Of a stretch of DNA of 11,933 bases, positions 6,392-11,933 are shown piece by piece. Source of the DNA: Verrucomicrobiota bacterium (GTDB taxonomy: Bacteria; Verrucomicrobiota; Verrucomicrobiia; Chthoniobacterales; UBA10450); assembly GCA_003219115.1 (NCBI GenBank), contig QHPN01000099.1:1-11933 (forward strand), in the 5' to 3' direction. The notes beneath the pieces were generated by a model. That model did not search any database, was not told where the DNA came from, and saw only the letters and a program-made list of their open reading frames with translations. The position numbers and the translations under genes are program-made. Numbering within the stretch: the first letter of the stretch is position 1; every line of letters starts with the position of its first letter.

Positions 6392-7201
6392 ATGAAACCG
6401 TTTGCCTTCGGCTTCATTGGGGCGGGTAAGCTCGCCGGATCGGTTATTCGGGGATTGCTCCTGAAAAAGTTTTGCGAACCGGCTGCGATCGTCGCAAGCG
6501 AGCCGAATACCGAAACGCGCACGCAATTACAGAACGAGCTGGGGATTTCATTCACTACCGCGAACACAGAGGTCGCGGAGACGGCGGAAATTGTTTTTCT
6601 GGGCGTGAAACCGCAAATGGTATTGCCGGTTTTGCGCCAGCTCGGTGGCGCGCTCACCAACAAGTTGGTGGTTTCATTCGCGGCGGGGATTCGCGTCGCG
6701 CAAATGGAAGCTGTGACACCGGCGCGAATCATGCGGGTACTCACGAACACACCGAGCGCAATCGGACGCGCCGCGAGTGCGTTTGCCGGGGGATCACGCG
6801 CGACCGATCAGGATCGGGAAAAAATTCGGGCGATGTTCAGCGCAATCGGACTCGCGGTGCAGGTGGATGATGATCAGATGGACGCCGTGACGGCGTTGGC
6901 GGGGAGCGGCCCGGCATTTATTTATGCCATAATCGAAGCCCTGGCGCACGGGGGCGAGAAAATGGGATTGAGCAAGCAGTCAGCGCTGCGACTGGCCGCT
7001 CAAACTGCCCTTGGTGCCTCCGATCTGATGATCACGAGCGGGGATTCGCCGGCCGATCTAATTAAAATGGTGGTAACGCCCGGCGGAACCACGGCCGCTG
7101 GTTTGCGCGTGATGGACGAACGCGGCATCGCCGACGCGATTGCCGACGCGGTCAAAGTGGCAACTGAACGCGCCCAGGAAATGGCACGCGAGAATCTATA
7201 G
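6392..7201 (+). CDS. proC: Pyrroline-5-carboxylate reductase
   Basis: Reduces 1-pyrroline-5-carboxylate to L-proline with NAD(P)H, the last step of proline synthesis; cytoplasmic, forming oligomers through its C-terminal helical domain. It has 269 residues, the normal family length. The N-terminal Rossmann nucleotide motif is GFIGAGKLA (7-15). LGVKPQ (70-75), RVLTNTPSAIG (115-125), LAGSGPAF (169-176) and VTPGGTTAAGL (228-238) are the family blocks. RVLTNTPS differs from the more common RVMPNTP at two positions, a conservative variation. ATG at 6392 is supported by the AGGA nine bases upstream, which comes from a repeat arm. No proA or proB is adjacent. The gene stands alone between two palindromic repeats. 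Confidence 0.95.
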   Translation: MKPFAFGFIGAGKLAGSVIRGLLLKKFCEPAAIVASEPNTETRTQLQNELGISFTTANTEVAETAEIVFLGVKPQMVLPVLRQLGGALTNKLVVSFAAGIRVAQMEAVTPARIMRVLTNTPSAIGRAASAFAGGSRATDQDREKIRAMFSAIGLAVQVDDDQMDAVTALAGSGPAFIYAIIEALAHGGEKMGLSKQSALRLAAQTALGASDLMITSGDSPADLIKMVVTPGGTTAAGLRVMDERGIADAIADAVKVATERAQEMARENL

Positions 7202-7283
7202 TGGACCGGCCGCTCCGCGGGCGACGCCATACGATCGCCGCTGCGCCGCCTGGCTTTAACATCGGGCAAGCGTAGCGAAGTAA

Positions 7284-7367
7284 TTGGTAGGGCAAGACTC
7301 TGTCGAGCCGGAACGCATTGCCTGATTGAGAATTCACTGCGGCTCCGCAGAGGCGTCACCCTACCAA
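7284..7367. repeat. Imperfect inverted repeat between proC and aroE
   Basis: The ends TTGGTAGGG (7284-7292) and CCCTACCAA (7359-7367) are exact complements. Inside, GACTCTGTCGAGCCG (7296-7310) pairs imperfectly with CGGCTCCGCAGAGGC (7340-7354). It lies in the gap between the convergent ends of proC and aroE and could give a strong hairpin in both transcripts. The flanking 7202-7280 is GC-rich, has no credible gene and may belong to another repeat. Confidence 0.6.
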
Positions 7368-7393
7368 AGATGGATCGCTTAATTCACCTTCTG

Positions 7394-8308
7394 CTACAAC
7401 GCTTGCCGCATCACCTCGATCGGCGCTTCGCGTCCAAACCAGATCTCAAACGCGAGAGCTCCCTGATGCAACAGCATCGACAAGCCGTTGACCGCACGGG
7501 CGCCGGCCTCGATCGCAGCCGCGACAAAGGAGCTGCGGCCCTGACCATAAACCGTGTCGTAAACCATCAGATGTGGCGCCAGCAATCGCGCCGGGATCGG
7601 TGACGGATCGCTGCGATTGAGCCCGAGCGGCGTGGCATTCACAATGAGATCCAAGTGGGCAATTTGGAACCGGATGGCCGACTCTTCCCACGGGATCGCC
7701 TGTAGGCGCGCCACCGGTCCCAGGACTCGCGGCCCAGCGAAAAACTGGCGCAGTTCCTCAGCGAACTGGTTCGCTTTCTCGAAGGTACGATTGACGATGA
7801 CAAGACGCTCACAATTTTCTTTCGCACATTGCATTGTGATGGCGCGGCCCGCCCCACCCGTTCCCAAAACCATTACCCGCAAATCGCGAAGATCGACCGC
7901 GAACTCCTGGCGAATCGCCCGCGCGAATCCTTTTCCGTCGGTGTTGTAGCCGCGCAGTTTTGCATTCTCAAGTTTGATGGTATTGATCGCGCCAACCCGC
8001 CTCGCCTTATCATCGAGCTCGTGCATGAACGCGCACGCCGCGATTTTGTGCGGCGCGGTGAGATTCGCGCCAACGAAATCGAGCGCACGAATCAGTTTTA
8101 GCGCTTCGCCCAGCTCGTCCGGCGAAATTTGAAAGCGCCCGTATTGCATGTCGATCTTGCATGCCTCCAGCGCTGCGTTTTGCATTTGTGGCGACAGAGA
8201 ATGCGCCACTGGATCACCCAGCACGCCGAGGCGGATTGGGGGATCGATCGCCTTCCACGTTTGCAAATCAGCCAACGTGTAGATTTGGTTCGCGACTTTC
8301 TTTTTCAC
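7394..8308 (-). CDS. aroE: Shikimate dehydrogenase
   Basis: Reduces 3-dehydroshikimate to shikimate with NADPH in the pathway to chorismate and aromatic amino acids. From GTG at 8308 it has 304 residues, slightly longer than typical (about 270-290). LGVLGDPVAHSLSP (27-40) holds the shikimate-binding SLS motif. NLTAPHK (82-88) carries the catalytic Lys, here with His in place of the usual Phe before Lys. GYNTDGKGF (120-128) carries the catalytic Asp124. GTGGAGRA (149-156) is the nucleotide-binding loop and VNRTFEKA follows it. The C-terminal block GARAVNGLSMLLHQGALAFE is also typical. The first ATG codon lies inside the conserved core, so the start must be GTG or TTG. The frame extends to GTG at 8341, but those 11 codons are the palindromic repeat, so 8308 is preferred. 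TTG at 8275 is an alternative. Confidence 0.93.
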   Translation of the reverse strand: MKKKVANQIYTLADLQTWKAIDPPIRLGVLGDPVAHSLSPQMQNAALEACKIDMQYGRFQISPDELGEALKLIRALDFVGANLTAPHKIAACAFMHELDDKARRVGAINTIKLENAKLRGYNTDGKGFARAIRQEFAVDLRDLRVMVLGTGGAGRAITMQCAKENCERLVIVNRTFEKANQFAEELRQFFAGPRVLGPVARLQAIPWEESAIRFQIAHLDLIVNATPLGLNRSDPSPIPARLLAPHLMVYDTVYGQGRSSFVAAAIEAGARAVNGLSMLLHQGALAFEIWFGREAPIEVMRQAL

Positions 8309-8414
8309 GTCATCCCGAGCGGAGCGAGGGACCTCGCACAAGCTCCCCGATCACCCAACGTAGCTAGTGTGATCAAGACAGCGTTGTCGGATCCTTCGCT
8401 TCGCTCAGGATGAC
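8309..8414. repeat. Palindromic intergenic repeat, GTCATCC(C/T)GAG family, copy 2
   Basis: The left arm starts GTCATCCCGAGCGGAGCGAG at 8309 and pairs with a right arm ending CTCAGGATGAC at 8414; about 21 of 26 arm positions are complementary. The centre (about 8340-8388) is less structured. It fills most of the gap between the divergent aroE and glnS starts and its left edge touches the aroE GTG. Its outward-facing GGGATGAC gives aroE a weak ribosome-site-like sequence. Promoters for both genes must lie within or beside it. Confidence 0.8.
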
Positions 8415-8460
8415 ACGTGGAGTAGTGTAGTGTCGAACTGGCAAGGTTGTCGACCTGACC

Positions 8461-8492
8461 GTTCATCGCTAGCGTTCAGCGAGATAATGAAC
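8461..8492 (+). promoter_or_regulatory. Possible start-codon hairpin of glnS
   Basis: GTTCAT (8461-8466) is the exact complement of ATGAAC (8487-8492), the first two codons of glnS. Inside it, CGCT (8467-8470) pairs with AGCG (8478-8481), leaving a 7-base loop and AGATA as a bulge. The start codon would be paired when this forms. The stem is short and its function is inferred. Confidence 0.35.
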
Positions 8493-10172
8493 AAAACCGC
8501 TGATGTTACCGCTCCGTCCGACTTCATCCGCGAGGTTGTGGCGGATGATTTGCGGACTGGAAAACACACCAAGATTGTCACCCGCTTTCCACCGGAACCG
8601 AATGGTTATCTTCACATCGGTCATGCCAAGTCGATCTGCCTGAACTTCGGGATCGCGCACGAGTTCAACGGCGTCTGCAACATTCGGATGGACGACACCA
8701 ATCCGACCAAGGAAGAAACCGAGTATGTCGATTCCATCATGGCCGATGTCCACTGGCTCATCGATGATTGGGCCGATAAAAATCTTGGCGGCGCGCCGCT
8801 TTATACTTCGGATTACTTCGACCGGCTTTACCAATTCGCGCTCCAATTGATCGACAAAGGCAAAGGTTACGTCGATGACATGACGCCGGAAGAGACCGAC
8901 GAGTTTCGTCGTCTCGGAAAAGAAAGCCGATTTCGCAATCGTCCCATTGCGGAAAATCGCGACCTGTTTGAGCGGATGAAAGCCGGCGAATTTCCTGACG
9001 GGACGCGGACGTTGCGGGCAAAGATCGATGTCAACGCGCCCAATGTCTGGCTTCGTGATCCGGTGCTCTATCGTATCCGGCACGCCTCGCACCATCATAC
9101 CGGCGACAAATGGTGCATTTACCCGATGTACGACTGGGCTCACACCCTGAGCGATTATATCGAGGGTATCACCCATTCCATTTGCACCCTCGAATTCGAG
9201 GTGCACCGACCGCTCTATGACTGGATTTTGCAGGCGCTAGAATTGTCGCCGCCCGTTCCGCATCAGTACGAATTCGCGCGGCTGAACCTGACTTACGCGG
9301 TAATGAGCAAACGAAAGCTTATCCAGCTCGTTAGGGAGAAGTTGGTTAACGGCTGGGATGATCCACGCATGCTAACGATTTCTGGACTTCGCCGGCGCGG
9401 AGTCACAGCGAGCGCGTTGCGGGCGTTTGCCTACAACATCGGCATCACCAAGTATCCGAGCATGACCGACATGGCCGTGCTCGATCATACCATCCGCGAG
9501 GAGTTCAATCGCACGGCTGAGCGCCGGTTGGTCGTGCTTCATCCGATCAAGGTGGTTCTTACCAATTATCCTGAAGGAAAAGTGGAAGAGCTTGAAGCGG
9601 TGAATAATCCGGAAGATGAGAATGCCGGGAGACGGAAGGTCTCGTTCGGGCGCGAGCTTTTCATCGACGCGGCTGATTTCATGGAAGCGCCGCCACCGAA
9701 ATATTTTCGGTTAAAGCCCGGCGGCGAAGTGCGGCTGAAGTACGCCTACATCATCAAGTGCGATGAAGTAATAAAAGATGGTTCAGACAATGTGAGCGAG
9801 TTGCACTGCACCGTCGACTTGGAGAGCAAATCGGGCGGCGCCACTTCTAATCGCAAAGTAAAGGGGACGATTCATTGGGTCAGTGCCGCACACGCCCGCG
9901 ACGTTGAAGTTCGGCTTTATGACCGGCTCTTTAGCGAAGCCGAGCCAGACGCCGCTGGTGATTTCAAATCGTCCATCAATCCGAACTCGCTCGAAATAGT
10001 GAATGCGAAGTGTGAACCCGCGCTGTCCGACGCGACTCCGGAGAAGCGGTATCAGTTCGAGCGTCTCGGTTACTTCGCGCTCGATCCTGATTCAACCGCG
10101 AGCAAACAAGTCTGGAATCGGACGGTAACGCTGAAAGACACCTGGGCGAAGGAAGCGAAAAAATCTGGGTAG
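8487..10172 (+). CDS. glnS: Glutaminyl-tRNA synthetase
   Basis: A class I aminoacyl-tRNA synthetase that charges tRNA-Gln with glutamine directly; cytoplasmic. From ATG 8487 it has 561 residues, close to the 554 of E. coli. FPPEPNGYLHIGHAKSI (34-50) contains the HIGH motif (43-46) in the GlnRS form, and VMSKRKL (272-278) is the KMSKS-equivalent loop. RMDDTNPTKEE (67-77) and the segment MYDWAHTLSDYIEGITHSIC (214-233) are GlnRS hallmarks. The C-terminal half holds the anticodon-binding beta-barrels. The frame is open to GTG 8430, but the extra 19 residues have no family character and follow the repeat. No strong ribosome site precedes 8487. The gene ends KKSG-stop, the last Gly codon and TAG being part of an inverted repeat shared with gltX. 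Confidence 0.96.
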   Translation: MNKTADVTAPSDFIREVVADDLRTGKHTKIVTRFPPEPNGYLHIGHAKSICLNFGIAHEFNGVCNIRMDDTNPTKEETEYVDSIMADVHWLIDDWADKNLGGAPLYTSDYFDRLYQFALQLIDKGKGYVDDMTPEETDEFRRLGKESRFRNRPIAENRDLFERMKAGEFPDGTRTLRAKIDVNAPNVWLRDPVLYRIRHASHHHTGDKWCIYPMYDWAHTLSDYIEGITHSICTLEFEVHRPLYDWILQALELSPPVPHQYEFARLNLTYAVMSKRKLIQLVREKLVNGWDDPRMLTISGLRRRGVTASALRAFAYNIGITKYPSMTDMAVLDHTIREEFNRTAERRLVVLHPIKVVLTNYPEGKVEELEAVNNPEDENAGRRKVSFGRELFIDAADFMEAPPPKYFRLKPGGEVRLKYAYIIKCDEVIKDGSDNVSELHCTVDLESKSGGATSNRKVKGTIHWVSAAHARDVEVRLYDRLFSEAEPDAAGDFKSSINPNSLEIVNAKCEPALSDATPEKRYQFERLGYFALDPDSTASKQVWNRTVTLKDTWAKEAKKSG

Positions 10173-10277
10173 CGCACGCGTCCCGCGCGTTGGCGATTGC
10201 GTCTCGCAATCGCGAACTTTTCGAAAGACCGCTTCCGCGAGACGCCGAAACCAAACCGCGAGACGCGTGCGCTACCC
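10167..10277. repeat. Inverted repeat spanning the convergent glnS/gltX ends
   Basis: The arms are 10167-10187 and 10257-10277, complementary at 20 of 21 positions, each reading GGGTAGCGCACGCGTC outward-in from its own gene. An inner perfect hairpin, GCGATTGCG (10193-10201) with CGCAATCGC (10205-10213), sits within, and GCGAGACGC recurs twice near the right side. The first six bases of each arm give the terminal Gly codon and TAG stop of glnS (+) and gltX (-). It may terminate both transcripts and also looks like an inserted repeat. Confidence 0.8.
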
Positions 10278-11603
10278 GGACATCTGCGCATGCGCGCGAT
10301 CGAGAAGTGCGAGCACTTTTTCTTTCCCGAGTACTTCGAGCAAATGATAGAGACTTGGGCCGGCGTTGCTGCCGGTAACAGCGAGACGCGTTGGATGAAT
10401 TAACGCCGCGGGCTTAACTCCGAGTTTAGCCGCTGTCCCTTTTAACGTCGTTTCAAGTTCCGCGGGCTCGAATTTATTCAACGTTGAAAAGGCATCACGC
10501 ACTGCCAGCAGTCGCGGTTTGTTCTCCGGCGTGAAATGCTTCGCTATACCTTCCGGATTGTATTTGAAATCATCGTCGAAATAGAAGCCGCAGTAAGTGG
10601 CTAGTTCATCAAAGGTGTTGATCTTCCCCTTGCAGGTATCGAGCGCGGCCCGGATGTAATCATCCGAAAAATTCTCCAGCTTTAGTCCACTGGCTTGCAA
10701 AGCATTCCTGGCCAGCTCATGAAACCGGTCATTCGGCAATTCGCGCGCATATTCGCCGTTGAGCCAGTGCAGTTTGTCCGGATCGAACGTTGCGTGGCTG
10801 CGCACAACCTTGTTGAGGTCGAAAATCTTGACGATCTCGTCGATCGAGATTTTCTCTCTATTGTCTTTCGGCGACCAGCCGAGAAGGCAGAGATAATTGC
10901 GGACCGCCTCCGGCAGAAAGCCCCTCTTAATATAATAGTCCACACTCGCGCCCTGATCGCGCTTGCTCATCTTTGAGCCATCTCGGTTCAGAATTAGCGG
11001 GATATGCGCGTAACGAGGCGGCGTAACACCAAGGGCGCGAAAAAGCTCGATGTGTTTCGGCGTGTTCGAAAGATGATCTTCCCCTCGAATCACGTGCGAA
11101 ATTTTCATCTCCATGTCGTCAATCACGTTGACGAAATGAAAAATCCACGAGCCATCGGGACGGCGGATGGTCATGTCAGGGTGGACTTCCTCGTTCGAAA
11201 GATCGAAATCGATTTTGCCGCAAACGAGATCGTCGACCACAACATGCTCGCGAGGCGACCGAAACCGTAGTGCTCCTTGATCGTCGAAGATGTGACCGGC
11301 ATCCTGCAGCTTCTTCAGGTAACGCTCGTAAATTTCATTGCGCTGACTTTGAAAATAGGGCCCGAACTCTCCGCCAAGATGCGGCCCTTCATCCCAATTC
11401 AATCCGAGCCACCGCAATCCCTCGTAGATGGCCGCCGCGGCTTCCTCCGTGTTACGCGCGCGGTCGGTATCTTCGACCCGCAAAACAAATGTGCCGCCGT
11501 GATGTCGAGCGAAGAGCCAGTTAAAGAGCGCGGTCCGCGCCCCGCCGATGTGCAGGTACCCGGTCGGAGATGGAGCGAAACGGACTCTGACTTCGGAAGA
11601 CAT
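10272..11603 (-). CDS. gltX: Glutamyl-tRNA synthetase
   Basis: A class I synthetase that attaches glutamate to tRNA-Glu. It has 443 residues, shorter than E. coli GluRS (471). FAPSPTGYLHIGGARTAL (9-26) carries the HIGH-type motif (18-21), LRVEDTDRAR (41-50) and HVIRGEDHLSNTP (170-182) are family blocks, and KMSKR is at 211-215. The segment after about residue 105 goes straight from GHIFDDQ to ALRFRSP, lacking the Cys-rich zinc-binding insert of E. coli GluRS. This shortening accounts for much of the size difference and is, from memory, usual in Verrucomicrobia. Because glnS is adjacent, this is probably a discriminating GluRS, though that cannot be proved from sequence alone. ATG at 11603 begins the conserved N-terminus closely, so the start is secure. 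No ribosome site is visible. An octamer repeat array lies directly upstream. Confidence 0.96.
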   Translation of the reverse strand: MSSEVRVRFAPSPTGYLHIGGARTALFNWLFARHHGGTFVLRVEDTDRARNTEEAAAAIYEGLRWLGLNWDEGPHLGGEFGPYFQSQRNEIYERYLKKLQDAGHIFDDQGALRFRSPREHVVVDDLVCGKIDFDLSNEEVHPDMTIRRPDGSWIFHFVNVIDDMEMKISHVIRGEDHLSNTPKHIELFRALGVTPPRYAHIPLILNRDGSKMSKRDQGASVDYYIKRGFLPEAVRNYLCLLGWSPKDNREKISIDEIVKIFDLNKVVRSHATFDPDKLHWLNGEYARELPNDRFHELARNALQASGLKLENFSDDYIRAALDTCKGKINTFDELATYCGFYFDDDFKYNPEGIAKHFTPENKPRLLAVRDAFSTLNKFEPAELETTLKGTAAKLGVKPAALIHPTRLAVTGSNAGPSLYHLLEVLGKEKVLALLDRAHAQMSG

Positions 11604-11604
11604 C

Positions 11605-11694
11605 GGAATAATGGAGCGGTGGGAGTAATGGAGTAATGCATTTGTTTCGCCGCTCCGCTACCCATTACTCATCACTCCAATACTCCATTACTTC
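11605..11694. repeat. Degenerate 8-bp tandem repeats in inverted arrangement upstream of gltX
   Basis: Two exact GGAGTAAT octamers occupy 11622-11637, preceded by degenerate units from 11605. Facing them at 11663-11694 are four units of the complementary type (CATTACTC, ATCACTCC, AATACTCC, ATTACTTC). A further pair, GGAGCGG (11613-11619) and CCGCTCC (11650-11656), is complementary. The array begins one base upstream of the gltX ATG, so it forms the whole gltX leader and can fold on itself. Confidence 0.65.
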
Positions 11695-11755
11695 AGGAGT
11701 GTCTCACCCGCTGGGCGATTTCTGTATGCTCCGTGCGCTACGTCAGCAGATTCAA

Positions 11756-11933
11756 TCACGGCGGAGCTAGGCCCGTTTCGGCTGGTCCGGCAATTACTTC
11801 TCCGGTCGCCTTGAAACGGGAACCGTGACAAGGACAATCCCAGGTTTTCTCCGCGTCATTCCAGCGCACAATGCAGCCCATGTGCGGACAGATCGCTGAA
11901 CGCTTGTGTACCTCGCCATCGGCATCTCGATAG
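11756..11933 (-). CDS. Rieske [2Fe-2S] domain protein, C-terminal end (partial)
   Basis: The frame is open from the right edge and stops with TGA at 11758-11756, giving about 59 residues. They contain both halves of a Rieske cluster site: CPHMGC and, about 19 residues later, CPCHGSRF. The Cys and His of C-P-H and of C-x2-H ligate the cluster; the extra Cys in each half matches the disulfide of bc1-type Rieske proteins. The sequence runs on through GEVIAGPAETGLAPP to the stop. The wording resembles, from memory, the C-terminal Rieske domain fused to FAD-dependent (DAO-type) oxidoreductases, but the N-terminal part is outside the window, so a stand-alone Rieske protein is possible. It lies 152 bp upstream of gltX on the same strand; co-transcription is uncertain because of the repeat array between them. 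Confidence 0.88.
   Translation of the reverse strand, partial: YRDADGEVHKRSAICPHMGCIVRWNDAEKTWDCPCHGSRFKATGEVIAGPAETGLAPP

Noticed and set aside
8430..8486. N-terminal extension of GlnRS from GTG 8430
   Set aside because: The 19 residues are unlike any GlnRS start, and ATG 8487 gives a family-length protein.
8469..9206. Long - strand open frame (245 codons) opposite glnS
   Set aside because: Mirrors conserved glnS codons and crosses its start region; typical antisense artefact in GC-rich DNA.
1..11933. CRISPR array, tRNA/rRNA, phage, transposase or defence island
   Set aside because: No regularly spaced repeats, no tRNA or rRNA-like sequence and no recognisable mobile or defence proteins were found; the coding content is housekeeping.

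Overview
The window is ordinary bacterial chromosome, moderately GC-rich by eye, with tightly packed housekeeping genes on both strands and a palindromic repeat in almost every intergenic gap. The probable source is a soil or environmental Verrucomicrobia member of the Chthoniobacterales/Spartobacteria type. This is an inference from memory of family resemblance: the duplicated 'STRG...GGxI' C-terminal module on a secreted metalloprotease, the short GluRS without a Cys-rich zinc insert, the small Thr-rich secreted protein, and the GTCATCC(C/T)GAG repeats. No search was run.

Layout. The window opens with the 3' end of prfB (release factor 2, + strand). After a 248-bp gap holding a palindromic repeat comes a four-gene minus-strand block read from 4645 down to 505: cysE, a NifS/IscS-type cysteine desulfurase, a SprT-like zinc protein and a secreted matrixin-type metalloprotease. 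Each pair overlaps (4, 35 and 11 bp). A small secreted Thr-rich protein (4831-5163, +) diverges from cysE. Then follow nadA (-), proC (+), aroE (-), glnS (+), gltX (-) and the 3' end of a Rieske-domain protein (-) that runs off the right edge.

How the genes fit together. CysE makes O-acetylserine, the precursor of cysteine, and the desulfurase takes sulfur from cysteine for Fe-S clusters and thiolation. NadA, two genes away, is a [4Fe-4S] enzyme. ProC and AroE serve proline and aromatic amino-acid synthesis. GlnRS and GluRS charge the two related tRNAs and lie tail to tail. Apart from the cysE block these look like neighbours rather than one pathway.

The most distinctive content is non-coding. 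It includes a perfect 10-bp-arm palindrome in front of cysE, an inverted repeat that supplies the last Gly codon and stop of both glnS and gltX, a GTCATCC(C/T)GAG repeat family whose arms abut the starts of proC and aroE, an octamer array directly at the gltX start, and hairpins that include or abut the glnS and nadA start codons. I see no CRISPR array, phage, transposase, defence island, tRNA or rRNA, and nothing I can support as a wholly new protein system.
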